Assembly: GCA_934446455.1 (NCBI GenBank)
Contig: CAKSEE010000004.1
Location: 24,157-88,156, forward strand
Direction of reading: 5' to 3'
DNA: 64,000 nt
Source of the DNA: an uncultured Oscillospiraceae bacterium
GTDB taxonomy: Bacteria; Bacillota; Clostridia; Oscillospirales; Ruminococcaceae
Under the pieces are notes generated by a model that was not told the origin of the DNA, ran no database searches, and saw only the letters and a list, made by a program, of their open reading frames with translations. This document shows, piece after piece, positions 49,219 through 58,189 of the stretch. Numbering within the stretch: the first letter of the stretch is position 1; each line of letters starts with the position of its first letter. Both the position numbers and the translations under genes were made by a program.

Positions 49219-50502
49219 TTATACCGCTTTGAAAGCCTCGTCAAGTGCCTCTGTCAGGTCGTTTACGTTCTCTATGCCTATGGAAAGGCGTATGGTGTTG
49301 GGCTTTATGCCCTGGTCGAGAAGCTCCTCCTCCGTAAGCTGGGAGTGCGTGGTGGAGGCGGGGTGGATAACAAGGCTCTTTACATCGGCGACATTTGCAA
49401 GCAGCGAGAATATGTCAAGGCTGTCTATGAACTTCTGCGCCTCGGCTGCGCCGCCTTTTATCTCAAATGTGAAGACAGAACCGCCGCCGTTCGGGAAATA
49501 CTTCTGATATGCCGCGTGCGACGGCTCGCTTTCAAGCGAGGGGTGATGAACTGCCTCGACCTTGGGGTGGTTCTTAAGGAACTCAACGATTTTCAGCGCG
49601 TTGCTTACGTGCCTTTCAACGCGCAGGGAGAGCGTTTCCAGACCCTGCAGGAAAATGAACGCGTGGAACGGCGAGAGCGTAGCGCCCGTATCGCGCAGGA
49701 GTATCGCCCTGATGTAGGTTACGAAAGCCGCCGCGCCCACCGCCTGCGAAAAGCTTACGCCGTGGTAGGAGGGGTTCGGCGCGGAGATCTGCGGGTACTT
49801 GCCCGAGGCAGACCAGTCGAATCTGCCGCTGTCAACGATAACGCCGCCAATAGCCGTGCCGTGACCGCCGATGAACTTTGTCGCGGAATGCACCACGATG
49901 TCCGCACCGTACTCGATTGGGCGCAGAAGATAGGGCGTTGCAAAGGTGCTGTCCACCACAAGCGGAATACCGTGCCTGTGCGCAAGCTCAGCCACTCGCT
50001 CAATATCAGCAACGTTTGAGTTGGGGTTGCCGAGCGACTCGATGTAAAGCGCGCGGGTGTGGTCGTCTATCGCCGCCTCAAACGCCGCGAAGTCGTCGGG
50101 ATCCACAAACTTTGCCGTTACTCCGTAGCGCGGGAGCGTGTGCGCAAGCAGGTTGTAGGTGCCGCCGTAAATCGTCTTTGCCGCAACAATATTGTCGCCC
50201 GCGGAAGCCAACGCCTCTATAGCATAGGTTATCGCCGCCGCGCCCGACGCCGTCGCAAGAACCGCAACGCCGCCCTCGAGAGCCGCTATGCGCTCCTCAA
50301 ACACCGACTGTGTGGGGTTTGTGAGTCTGCCGTAAATATTGCCCGCGTCCTTAAGCGCGAAACGGTCCGCAGCGTGCTGTGAGTTGTGGAATACATAAGA
50401 GGTGCTTGCATATATCGGTACTGCGCGCGCGTCTGTTACGGGGTCTGCCTGCTCCTGTCCTACGTGAAGCTGAAGGGTTTCAAATCTGTATTTCTTTGAC
50501 AT
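49219..50502 (-). CDS. metY: O-acetylhomoserine sulfhydrylase
   Basis: A 427-residue PLP enzyme of the Cys/Met metabolism family that makes homocysteine (or methionine) from O-acetylhomoserine and sulfide. [20 protein letters not shown] and [11 protein letters not shown] at the N-terminus and [11 protein letters not shown] are diagnostic for this class, as is the long loop after the PLP Lys, which lies in [16 protein letters not shown] near residue 210. [12 protein letters not shown] is the usual C-terminal motif. AAGGAG lies eight bases before ATG 50502. The leader is about 250 bases and contains a tiny ORF. Confidence 0.94.
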   Translation of the reverse strand: MSKKYRFETLQLHVGQEQADPVTDARAVPIYASTSYVFHNSQHAADRFALKDAGNIYGRLTNPTQSVFEERIAALEGGVAVLATASGAAAITYAIEALASAGDNIVAAKTIYGGTYNLLAHTLPRYGVTAKFVDPDDFAAFEAAIDDHTRALYIESLGNPNSNVADIERVAELAHRHGIPLVVDSTFATPYLLRPIEYGADIVVHSATKFIGGHGTAIGGVIVDSGRFDWSASGKYPQISAPNPSYHGVSFSQAVGAAAFVTYIRAILLRDTGATLSPFHAFIFLQGLETLSLRVERHVSNALKIVEFLKNHPKVEAVHHPSLESEPSHAAYQKYFPNGGGSVFTFEIKGGAAEAQKFIDSLDIFSLLANVADVKSLVIHPASTTHSQLTEEELLDQGIKPNTIRLSIGIENVNDLTEALDEAFKAV

Positions 50503-50669
50503 GGCGAGTTCTCCTTATCATTCGTCTTGTGTTAGTTGTTCCGTTTTTCTTTCTTTTGTTCATACCCGTTTTGCGGGCTTTATATCTGCGTCTTTTTCTT
50601 TTGCTGCGCCGGTTACGCTATGCGGAGCTGCCGCTTTTTTTTTGCGGCTTTCCGCGCCCTTCGGGCTTG

Positions 50670-50711
50670 TCAGCGCCTGCACATTCGGAATATGGATCTG
50701 ATGTTCTTCAT
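50670..50711 (-). CDS. Possible 13-residue leader peptide upstream of metY
   Basis: AAAGGAG and a seven-base gap precede ATG 50711 of a 13-codon frame reading MKNIRSIFRMCRR, ending at 50670. It lies in the metY leader, with a GCCGC/GCGGC hairpin (50630-50648) just beyond its stop codon. The Met-Cys-Arg-Arg ending near sulfur-metabolism gene metY hints at translation-coupled control; the evidence is thin. Confidence 0.4.
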   Translation of the reverse strand: MKNIRSIFRMCRR

Positions 50712-50757
50712 GGCTTTTCTCCTTTGCATACCATTTCGATATGTTTTCTGTGCTTTT

Positions 50758-50786
50758 AGTATATCACATTCCGGACGATTTGTCAA
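50758..50786 (-). promoter_or_regulatory. Promoter of metY
   Basis: Minus-strand TTGACA and TATACT with 17 bases between; the start site is about 250 bases upstream of metY, leaving a long leader. Confidence 0.75.
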
Positions 50787-50832
50787 TTTCGTTATTTCTA
50801 TACCGGGTTATAAGCTCAGGCTATATCTCTTG

Positions 50833-50862
50833 ATACAAATAACCCCCGCACATTTGCGGGGG
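50833..50862 (-). terminator. Hairpin terminator downstream of the flippase-like gene
   Basis: Arms CCCCCGCA and TGCGGGGG (50843-50850 with 50855-50862), followed on the minus strand by TTATTTGTA. Confidence 0.65.
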
Positions 50863-50863
50863 T

Positions 50864-51014
50864 CAGCTTGTCGAAAAGTCCATTTTGCCCGCGTATGCGG
50901 GCTTTGAAATAACTTTTTTGCCTCGGGAAACCCGAGGCAAAAAATTCTTCTATCCGCACCGGTGTTTACGCGACACCTCGCTGCGCTTACGCAACCGTGC
51001 GCGCAGTGCGGGGG
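50864..51014. repeat. Family A intergenic repeat, copy 3, truncated
   Basis: Starts CAGCTTGTCGAAAAGTCC and shares with copy 1 the GCGTATGCGGGC hairpin, a GCCTCGGG/CCCGAGGC hairpin and the CGACACCTCGCTGCGCTTAC segment. The tandem units and the 3' hairpin are missing; it ends a few bases before the stop codon of the next gene. Confidence 0.65.
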
Positions 51015-51020
51015 TGTTTG

Positions 51021-52019
51021 TTATTCAGAGTCGTCCTGCCCGTCTGAAGTAATCTCGGGCTTTTCCCCGGCAGCGGGCTGCCTTAGCTTAATGCCCGTCA
51101 TCTTTCTTATGCGCGAGTAAATGAATGCCAGCGCCACCAGCACAAGCTCGGGGATAGTCTGCCAGAGCCTTGACACTACCGAAACCACTGCCGCGTCGCC
51201 CTCGGGCATGATAAGCATAAGCCCTGCCATGATTATGCCCTCGCGCACGCCAAGACCGCTCGGCGCGAATATCGCAAGGATTCCCATGATAGCCGAAACA
51301 CCCCATATTCCCGCGCAGAAAAGCAGCTCGTTAAGCCCTACGGCGGGGTAAATGCTCTTTGTGAGAATATAGAAGCCGAAGCCAACGATAAGCCAGTTGC
51401 CCACGAAAAGCAGCACTACCTTGAGCATCTGCGAATACTTCATAGGTATCTGCAGGTCCTTCTTGAAAAGCTTGCCGATTATGCGTAGGAAGGAGTTAAT
51501 GACCTTTGGGTGAATGACCACGAAAAACGCCGCGATAAGCACGACAGTCACCCATTTGTACTGCTCCAGCAGGTCGTTGGGGAAGAAGAAAAGCGACACG
51601 ATAAAGAGCATTGCAGCGCCCAGCAGCGTGCATACGTTCTCAATAAAAAAGCATACCGTGACCTTTGCGAGGGGCGCGTCCTCCTCCTTATAGTAGGTAA
51701 GGCGCGCCGCAAGCATAAACACCTTGCCCGGGATATACTTGCCGAGGATAGAGTAAAGGTAGCTTGTGACCGCCTTTTCGTACTTTATCGAGCAGCCGTT
51801 TATCTTTGTGATATAGTGCCACAGCGAAGCCAGCGTTATCTTATACACGAAGTAAAAGAGCATGGAAAACACGAACACGCCTATGTTCACGTTCATAATC
51901 TTTTCGGAGAACTCGTCCCAGTTCTTCCGGAAGTACCACGCCAGAAATACCACCACAAGCACGCCGAAGACTATTTTGAGCGCGCGCAGCACCTTGTCCT
52001 TGTTGAGTTTTATCTTCAT
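51021..52019 (-). CDS. Flippase-like membrane protein (lysylphosphatidylglycerol synthase TM family)
   Basis: A 332-residue membrane protein with about eight helices, of the group that includes the flippase half of MprF and the UPF0104 proteins. YLYSILGKYIPGKVFMLAAR and GIWGVSAIMGILAIFAPSGL followed by GVREGIIMAGLML are the family signatures. Likely moves a lipid-linked substrate across the membrane. Start ATG 52019 (GGGAGA upstream) is preferred to 52082, which lies inside the upstream gene. It follows the pyruvyl transferase gene by 11 bases, suggesting one envelope-polysaccharide operon. Confidence 0.85.
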   Translation of the reverse strand: MKIKLNKDKVLRALKIVFGVLVVVFLAWYFRKNWDEFSEKIMNVNIGVFVFSMLFYFVYKITLASLWHYITKINGCSIKYEKAVTSYLYSILGKYIPGKVFMLAARLTYYKEEDAPLAKVTVCFFIENVCTLLGAAMLFIVSLFFFPNDLLEQYKWVTVVLIAAFFVVIHPKVINSFLRIIGKLFKKDLQIPMKYSQMLKVVLLFVGNWLIVGFGFYILTKSIYPAVGLNELLFCAGIWGVSAIMGILAIFAPSGLGVREGIIMAGLMLIMPEGDAAVVSVVSRLWQTIPELVLVALAFIYSRIRKMTGIKLRQPAAGEKPEITSDGQDDSE

Positions 52020-52030
52020 TTGTTCTCCCG

Positions 52031-54376
52031 TCAGAAGCTCAGAAGCACTCTGATAAAGCACATATAGTAGTAAATGAGCCATGCAGGCAGCTTTTCGAGC
52101 CTTGCGAGCTTCTCCTCGCTGAACTTCATGTCGCGCCAGCCAAGCTTAAACGCAAGGCGGTGGTTCCAGCGGCATTTTGAGGACGTATCCACGCTCAGCT
52201 TCTTTCCCGCCTTTTCGTAGAGCGCCTTTTTCGCAGCCGCGCAGTTCCACTTGAAAACAAGCGCGCGCTTCTGCGAACGCAGCATTCGCTCGTCGTCAAG
52301 CTTTGCGTCGTGAAGAACGCCCGCCTCTACCGCGGAGCGGTACATTTCAAGCGCACGCTGCGTTCTTATAACGCAGGACGTGTGCTTTATCGGGTTCTTC
52401 TTCATCTCCTTGAGCCATATGTCGCCGAAGCTTATGTCCGCGGCATAGCCGTACTGATCCTGACATACCATGCACGCCTCGCGCGAGAAGAAGTACGCGT
52501 TCTTGTACGCGCATATCGTTTTGGGGTAGGAGAGCGTGCGCTCCGTGCCGTCCGCATACTGCACCGCGGAAAGTCCGCGCCAGTGGCCGCGCCTGTAATA
52601 AAGCCGCACGGCGTTTTCAAGCGGAATCTTCTTCTTTCTGAGAGGTACGAGCGTTGCGTTCTCATTATGGCTGCCCGAGCAGTACAGACCAAGCTTAAGC
52701 ACGATTTTTTCCTTAAGCGCGGGCTTTTTGTCAAGTATCGCGGCAAACGCCCTCATCTGGCACGGCACCAGCACCACGGCAAGCCTGCCCCTGAAGTCCT
52801 CGAGCATTTTCGTCTGCTGAAGCAGCGGCATATACATATATACCGAGCTGCTCGCCTCGCGCAGCTGCGCGGGGGTGGTGGCAATAAAGCTCTTATAGCC
52901 GAGTTTGCCGTCCTTTATCTCGCTGCGCGTTACCCACGCGCCGTCTATCTGCCCCGTTTCAAGCAGGTGGGAGAGCAGTGCCGTCACCATTCCGCCCGAG
53001 GCGGCGTTTGCACGGATAGTTTCGTCCGTGGCGTAGCCCATGCGGCAGCAAAGGTGCTCGCCGATGTATTTGTCGGGGTCGTTGAAATCGAGCAGGCGCG
53101 ACTTTACGGGCTTTGCGGCGGCCTCGTCAACGTACTCGCTGATATAGCGTATATTGTCGCGGGAGCTTTCAAGCACGCTTGGCAGCGCTGCGCGTATCTG
53201 AGCGCGTATGTTGTCCTCGTCGCTTATAAAGCCCATAAAGCGGGATTTGAGCAGGTCAAGCTCCAGCGCGGAGAAATCCACCGCGTACTCGCCCAGACCG
53301 AACATATCCAGCACTTCCTTATACTTATGACTCCAGCCGATAAGAAGCGTTGGCGTCCCCTTTTCAAGCGCGCCTATCATCGCGTGGAAGCGGCTTGCGA
53401 CAAGCGCCTCGCAGCGCGCTATAAGCTCGCGTATCTCCTCGGGCGACATCTCGCGCGGATACCACCGCACGCGGGATTTGTCGCGCACCGCGTTGTATAC
53501 CTCGGAGCATATGATAAGGTCATTGTTGCGGGGCTTTACGCTGCCCTCGCGCGCGGCGTTGGCAATAAGAAGCACATTGTACTCCTTTTCGTTGAGCCAG
53601 TTTATAAACTGCGTCATAACGCCCTTGTAGTCGCGCCCCATTTTCTCGCACTTACCCTGCACCACGCTCGATATCGACAGCGCCACCACGCGCCTTTTAT
53701 AGAAATTGTCCTCCTCGCAGAGCTTCTCCACGCGCTCCGCCCAGTATTCGCTGTCGGGCATGGAGAAAGCGCCGTCCGCGCAAAGGCGCACGTTTTTCGT
53801 AATTCCTATCGCGGCGAGGTTGTCCTGCGTTATCTTTCCGCGCGCGCAGATAAGCCTGAGCTTCGGCAGAATCCACTTTGCAAGGAATCTGTTCCACGGG
53901 TTCTTAAACGTGCCGAGCGCCTGTGAATACTTGACTACGGGTACCCCGCACAGAAGCGGCACGGCAGCGCACACAAACGCATAGGTGTTCATCACAAACC
54001 CGCGGCTGTCCACAAAGGAAATGCCCGCCTCGTCTATAACTATGTCCGCCTGCGAGTACGCCTTAAGTATCTTGTCCTTAAGCAGCAGCTTCTTGAACAG
54101 CGGAATAAACCGCAGAAAGCTGTACAGTACCGCCAGCGGGAAGCTTAAGAAAAGCAGCCGCTCGGGCTTTGCGTTTACCACCTTTATAAAATCGTATTTC
54201 TCGGGCATTTCGGCAATAAGACGCCTGTCTGCGGTGGGGTAGGTAGACATCAGAAAGATGTTCAGCCGCTCGCCGTACTTCTCGCGCAGCTGCTTTATGC
54301 TGCTTTGAAGCATTGCCGCAGCACCCTTGTTTCCGCTGAAGCACGCAGCGGTTATCGCTATGTTTATTGACCTCAT
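52031..54376 (-). CDS. Polysaccharide pyruvyl transferase fused to FrhB-like domain
   Basis: A 781-residue fusion. Residues 1 to about 400 are a polysaccharide pyruvyl transferase (CsaB/WcaK type), which adds pyruvate ketals to sugars: ACFSGNKGAAAMLQSSIKQL at the start, YSQALGTFKNPWNRFLA, and the donor-site SRFHAMIGALEKGTPTLLIG near residue 330. Residues from about 440 onward resemble the coenzyme F420 hydrogenase/dehydrogenase beta (FrhB) family: ASGGMVTALLSHLLETGQID, VPCQMRAFAAIL and the CMVCQDQYGYAADISFGDIW motif. The N-terminal ferredoxin part of typical FrhB proteins is missing. These are usually two separate genes. The start could be ATG 54376 or GTG 54385. Confidence 0.87.
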   Translation of the reverse strand: MRSINIAITAACFSGNKGAAAMLQSSIKQLREKYGERLNIFLMSTYPTADRRLIAEMPEKYDFIKVVNAKPERLLFLSFPLAVLYSFLRFIPLFKKLLLKDKILKAYSQADIVIDEAGISFVDSRGFVMNTYAFVCAAVPLLCGVPVVKYSQALGTFKNPWNRFLAKWILPKLRLICARGKITQDNLAAIGITKNVRLCADGAFSMPDSEYWAERVEKLCEEDNFYKRRVVALSISSVVQGKCEKMGRDYKGVMTQFINWLNEKEYNVLLIANAAREGSVKPRNNDLIICSEVYNAVRDKSRVRWYPREMSPEEIRELIARCEALVASRFHAMIGALEKGTPTLLIGWSHKYKEVLDMFGLGEYAVDFSALELDLLKSRFMGFISDEDNIRAQIRAALPSVLESSRDNIRYISEYVDEAAAKPVKSRLLDFNDPDKYIGEHLCCRMGYATDETIRANAASGGMVTALLSHLLETGQIDGAWVTRSEIKDGKLGYKSFIATTPAQLREASSSVYMYMPLLQQTKMLEDFRGRLAVVLVPCQMRAFAAILDKKPALKEKIVLKLGLYCSGSHNENATLVPLRKKKIPLENAVRLYYRRGHWRGLSAVQYADGTERTLSYPKTICAYKNAYFFSREACMVCQDQYGYAADISFGDIWLKEMKKNPIKHTSCVIRTQRALEMYRSAVEAGVLHDAKLDDERMLRSQKRALVFKWNCAAAKKALYEKAGKKLSVDTSSKCRWNHRLAFKLGWRDMKFSEEKLARLEKLPAWLIYYYMCFIRVLLSF

Positions 54377-54438
54377 TCGTTTCACGTTCCCTTTTTATTG
54401 TTGACGCGGCTTTATTTCCGCAAATTTCGCTAATAACT

Positions 54439-54467
54439 ATTGTACCACATATCCTCTTATTTGTCAA
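54439..54467 (-). promoter_or_regulatory. Promoter of the pyruvyl transferase-flippase operon
   Basis: Minus-strand TTGACA and TACAAT with 17 bases between and TGG before the -10. Confidence 0.75.
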
Positions 54468-54493
54468 AAGAAAATCATGTGAAATCGACAAAT

Positions 54494-54525
54494 TTTAACC
54501 CCCGCTGTTGAAATCGCAGCGGGGG
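54494..54525 (-). terminator. Terminator of the 54558-55982 gene
   Basis: Arms CCCCCGCTG and CAGCGGGGG (54499-54507 with 54517-54525), followed on the minus strand by TTAAAATTTG. Confidence 0.75.
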
Positions 54526-54557
54526 TCGTATTAAGATTTTATTTGCCGTAAATATCC

Positions 54558-55982
54558 TTACGAGAACCTCTTAGCATAAAGGTGGTCGTCAACGTCCTTG
54601 AACGCGAATGCGGGGATAATCAGCAGACAGGTTACCACAACAACGATGTAAAGGATACCTGCGATAAGGTAGTTGTATCCATGAAGCCCGGGGTTTGCAG
54701 CAATGAACGCCTTTCTCGAACCGAACGCCACGAAGATGTTCTCAAACGCGCAGGAAGCAACGACAAGGTAAAGACCGAGCGCGCCGAACTTAGCGAAGCT
54801 ATAGCCGCCGTTGAACGCAAGCGCAAGGAACATTGCAATACCCACGTAAAGGATAAGGTACATAAAGTCCATAGCGCCGAGGTTTACGCCGCCGTAAAGC
54901 TGCTTATCAAGAAGCAGGTTCGCAACGACTGTGAGAACCGTGCTTAACAGAAGGCTCGCCGAGAAGAGAAGCACCGCAAGCTCCGCCTTTTCCTTGGGGA
55001 TGAACGCAAACTTTATGCGCGCGGTTCTGAAGAATGCGTAAACCGCAACCGCCGCCGAAAGAACAAACGCTGCAATAAGGAATATCGTGGACTTGCCGAC
55101 GCCCGAACTTGTAACCTTCATGATTATGCCTACGAGATCCGCAAGCGCCATTACGATACCGAAAGCCTTGAAGAATATGCCGCTCCACTCAGCGTCGCGC
55201 ACATAGGTGATAGCAGCGACTGCGCCGACTGCCACGATAAGCGTGAGGACAACGCCCTGCGCTACCGCAGTATCGTCAATCCAGCCGAGAAGGATAGACC
55301 AGTTGCCGCCGCCGAGCGCGCTGCGGCCCGAGCCGGCAACCATTGCGTAATGCTCGCACACCATGCCTGCGGCAAGCGCGCCGAACATAACGAGCGAATC
55401 AATGCCGCGCTTTTTCATTGCGGCAGTCTGCTCGGGGGTGTAAAGCATATCGTCCGCATACTCAACGGAGTTCATATATACGAAGAACACGCATACGACA
55501 AAGCAGAGCACCGCGTCGCCTATGCCGAAGAATCTGAGATTGTTTCTTACGTTAGCGAACGGGATAAGCATGGGAACAAACCCGAAAACGCCCTTTGCCG
55601 CAAATACCACCGTAAGGTAGGACTTTGCAAACGCATAGCCCTTGAAGAAGAACAGCGCCAGCAGAAGCGGGATAACAAGCGTTACTATGTAGATAAGCGC
55701 CACATTTATTATTGTGGAGGACAGCGACAGGATTATCTGATAATCCATCTTATCCTGCGCGGAAGCAAACAGCTTGCCGAACAGCTTTACCGTACAGGTA
55801 ATGCCCTGCTCGTTATAAGCCGCGACCTGGTCGTACACAGGCTTTATAAAGTAAGGGCGGATAAACATTAAAAATGTAATGACTGCCTCGATGACGGAAA
55901 ACGCCGCAAGCCCTATGGCTATCACCTTGTTAAGGGGCGTTTTTTTCGTCGAGGAATCGTTTACAGCAACAGCAGTTGACAT
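54558..55982 (-). CDS. Multi-spanning membrane protein of unknown function
   Basis: A 474-residue, very hydrophobic protein with roughly 11 to 13 membrane helices and short loops (for example ALIYIVTLVIPLLLALFFFK and LTLIVAVGAVAAITYV). I cannot match it to a transporter family; there are no conserved charged motifs in the membrane and no ATPase or enzyme partner. The C-terminus is a short cytoplasmic DHLYAKRFS. The start is ATG 55982 after AGGAGG (seven bases). It has its own promoter and terminator, so it is a single-gene unit. Confidence 0.7.
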   Translation of the reverse strand: MSTAVAVNDSSTKKTPLNKVIAIGLAAFSVIEAVITFLMFIRPYFIKPVYDQVAAYNEQGITCTVKLFGKLFASAQDKMDYQIILSLSSTIINVALIYIVTLVIPLLLALFFFKGYAFAKSYLTVVFAAKGVFGFVPMLIPFANVRNNLRFFGIGDAVLCFVVCVFFVYMNSVEYADDMLYTPEQTAAMKKRGIDSLVMFGALAAGMVCEHYAMVAGSGRSALGGGNWSILLGWIDDTAVAQGVVLTLIVAVGAVAAITYVRDAEWSGIFFKAFGIVMALADLVGIIMKVTSSGVGKSTIFLIAAFVLSAAVAVYAFFRTARIKFAFIPKEKAELAVLLFSASLLLSTVLTVVANLLLDKQLYGGVNLGAMDFMYLILYVGIAMFLALAFNGGYSFAKFGALGLYLVVASCAFENIFVAFGSRKAFIAANPGLHGYNYLIAGILYIVVVVTCLLIIPAFAFKDVDDHLYAKRFS

Positions 55983-56061
55983 ACACAGTCCTCCTAAAAA
56001 TCGCATACTGAAACGGACGGAAGCAAAGCCCTCCGTACACAGCGGGATATTGTACATTCAA

Positions 56062-56090
56062 ATTATACCACATATAAGACGATTTTGCAA
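56062..56090 (-). promoter_or_regulatory. Promoter of the multi-spanning membrane protein gene
   Basis: Minus-strand TTGCAA and TATAAT with 17 bases between; TGG before the -10. Confidence 0.75.
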
Positions 56091-56190
56091 GCGGGTTTTG
56101 CAGACGGTATTGACAAAATTTCCGCATGATATTTGTGCATTTCGGCAGGTTGACAGTTTTGGAATTAAACGGCTGACAATACCCCGCGTG

Positions 56191-56219
56191 TTGACAAAGA
56201 ACGCGTTTTGTGGTAAATT
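56191..56219 (+). promoter_or_regulatory. Promoter of the trmB operon
   Basis: Plus-strand TTGACA (56191-56196) and TAAATT (56214-56219) with 17 bases between; the -10 is weak. Confidence 0.6.
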
Positions 56220-56274
56220 ATAAGGAGAATAAGAAGCAATAACGCGGAGCGCGCTCCGAAGAAAGAGGAAAATT

Positions 56275-56946
56275 ATGAGAATGAGAAAAAAGCATAATCT
56301 GGAGGAGCGCATAGCCGCCTGCTCGGACGTAATGCTTTATATGCAGAACCAGAACGAGCACGCAAACGACCCGCTTGACGAGAGCCTTTTCTTTGACAGC
56401 ATGAGAGTGTTCGGCAACGAAAATCCGCTTTACCTTGAGGTGGGCTGCGGCAAGGGCGGGTTCGTGCTCGAGGCGGCGCAGCGCTTTCCGCAGGTGAACT
56501 TCATCGCCGTGGAAAAGACCCCGAACGTCCTTATAACGGGCATGGAACGCCTTAAGGAACTGGGGCTGCCGAACGTTCGCTTCTGCCCGGGGCAGGCGGA
56601 GTACCTCGAGCACCTCTTTAAGCCCCACACCGTGGACAGGCTGTATCTTAACTTCAGCTGCCCGTTCCCCAAGGAAACATATGCGCGCCACCGACTCACG
56701 CATACCCGCTTTCTGAAAATATACAACGAGGTTCTTAAGCACGGCGCGGAAATCCACCAGAAAACCGACAATATGCGCCTTTTCGAGTTTTCGATAGAGC
56801 ATTTTTCGGCGAACGGCTTCGCCATGCGCGAGGTGTCGCTCGACCTGCATAAAAGCGGCTTTGAGGGGAATATTATGACGGAATACGAAAAGCGGTTCAC
56901 CGAAATGGGTATGCCTATATACCGCCTTGTCGCGGTGAATCCTTAA
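56275..56946 (+). CDS. trmB: tRNA (guanine-N7)-methyltransferase
   Basis: A 223-residue SAM-dependent enzyme that methylates G46 in the variable loop of tRNAs. The SAM-binding motif LEVGCGKGGFVLEAA is near residue 54, AVEKTPNVLITGMERL near 78, and the catalytic region reads LYLNFSCPFPKETYARHRLT near 125, where the family usually has FPDPWPKxxHxxRR; the substitution of the Pro-Asp-Pro-Trp part by Ser-Cys-Pro-Phe is typical of many clostridial TrmB. Ribosome site AGAGGA five bases before ATG. First of four genes in a row. Confidence 0.92.
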   Translation: MRMRKKHNLEERIAACSDVMLYMQNQNEHANDPLDESLFFDSMRVFGNENPLYLEVGCGKGGFVLEAAQRFPQVNFIAVEKTPNVLITGMERLKELGLPNVRFCPGQAEYLEHLFKPHTVDRLYLNFSCPFPKETYARHRLTHTRFLKIYNEVLKHGAEIHQKTDNMRLFEFSIEHFSANGFAMREVSLDLHKSGFEGNIMTEYEKRFTEMGMPIYRLVAVNP

Positions 56947-56960
56947 CGAAAGGAGCATAA

Positions 56961-57878
56961 ATGAAGAAGATAACGGGAACGTTCCCCGCCTCGTCGGGGC
57001 TTTGCGACATACATTTCTATATCTACACCCCCGAAAAGCCAAAGGCGGCGCTAATGCTGTCCCACGGAATGTGCGAGTACATCGAGCGCTACGAGGACTT
57101 TGCGAAGTTTCTTTGCGAAAACGACATCGCCCTGTGCGCCAACGACCACATGGGGCACGGCAGGTCGCTGATCGACGACAGCAAGCTCGGCTACTTCGGC
57201 GAGGAGGGCGGCTATATCGCCATGGTCAACGACCTGCACCGTACAAAGCTTCTGTGCGAACGGCAGTTTCCCGATATCCCGCACTTCCTGCTCGGCCACA
57301 GCATGGGCAGCTTTCTTGCGCGCATTTACTTCGCGCGCTATACCGACCGCTGGGACGGCGCGATTTTTATGGGAACCGCGGGAGGGCTCGCGACCGCCGC
57401 GCCCATGCGCAGGTTCATTGACGGGATAATCTCCGCGCGCGGCAGTATGTGCCGCCACAGGCTTGGCACGCGGCTGGCGTTCGGCGTGTTCAACCTGCGC
57501 ACGGAAAACCACCGCACGCGCTACGACTGGCTGTCGCGCGACGACGAGAATGTGGATAAGTATATCGCCGACCCGAAATGCAACTTCATCTTCACCGCGG
57601 CGGGCTACAGGGACCTTATCAACGCCCTGCTGTGCGCCAACAGCGAGGCGGTGTTCGAGAACACACCGTGCGACGTGCCGATACTCTTTTTAAGCGGCGG
57701 CATGGACCCCGTAGGCGAATACGGCAAGGGCGTTGAGCGCGCGTTCGTGCGCTATGCCGAGCACGGGTGCAACGTGCGCATGAAGATATACCGCGAGGCG
57801 CGCCACGAGCTGCTTTTCGAGCTCAACAGGCGCGAGGTGATGGAGGATATCCTTGCCTTTCTTATGGAGCATATTTAA
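56961..57878 (+). CDS. Alpha/beta hydrolase, monoacylglycerol lipase-like
   Basis: A 305-residue serine hydrolase of the Hydrolase_4 (lysophospholipase/monoglyceride lipase) group. The nucleophile is in LLGHSMGSFLARIYF near residue 112, the acid probably Asp in LSGGMDPVGEYGKG near 250, and the His in REARHELLFELNR near 280. The oxyanion region LSHGMCEYIERYEDFA is at 33. Cytoplasmic. It begins 14 bases after trmB. Acyl-glycerol or lysophospholipid substrates are likely but not proven. Confidence 0.88.
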   Translation: MKKITGTFPASSGLCDIHFYIYTPEKPKAALMLSHGMCEYIERYEDFAKFLCENDIALCANDHMGHGRSLIDDSKLGYFGEEGGYIAMVNDLHRTKLLCERQFPDIPHFLLGHSMGSFLARIYFARYTDRWDGAIFMGTAGGLATAAPMRRFIDGIISARGSMCRHRLGTRLAFGVFNLRTENHRTRYDWLSRDDENVDKYIADPKCNFIFTAAGYRDLINALLCANSEAVFENTPCDVPILFLSGGMDPVGEYGKGVERAFVRYAEHGCNVRMKIYREARHELLFELNRREVMEDILAFLMEHI

Positions 57879-57901
57879 TTTTTACAACGGAGGAAACTGA
57901 C

Positions 57902-58189
57902 ATGATAAAGCACATAGTAATGTGGAAATTCAGAGAAAACGAGCGCGAGAATATGCTTATATTCCGCGACAGGCTGCTTGCGCTGAAATCGCAGATACCC
58001 GAGATACGCGCAATGGAGGTCGGCATAAACATAAATCCCTCCGAGCGCAGCTATGACGCGGTGCTTGTAAGCGAGTTCGACAGCATGGAGGCGCTTAAGT
58101 CCTACAGCGTGAACCCCCTGCACGTTGCGGTGTCGGACTTCTGCAAGACGATACGCACGCACTCCGCAAGCGTGGACTATGAGTTCTGA
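57902..58189 (+). CDS. Dabb (stress-responsive alpha/beta barrel) family protein
   Basis: A 95-residue protein with a ferredoxin-like Dabb fold, recognised by MIKHIVMWKFRENERENMLI at the start and SFDSMEALKSYSVNPLHVAV-like sequence in the middle (here EFDSMEALKSYSVNPLHVAV). Such proteins form dimers; some are stress-induced, some are enzymes of polyketide or small-molecule metabolism, so the role is open. The start is ATG 57902, six bases after GGAGG. Its end overlaps the next gene by 11 bases. Confidence 0.85.
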   Translation: MIKHIVMWKFRENERENMLIFRDRLLALKSQIPEIRAMEVGININPSERSYDAVLVSEFDSMEALKSYSVNPLHVAVSDFCKTIRTHSASVDYEF

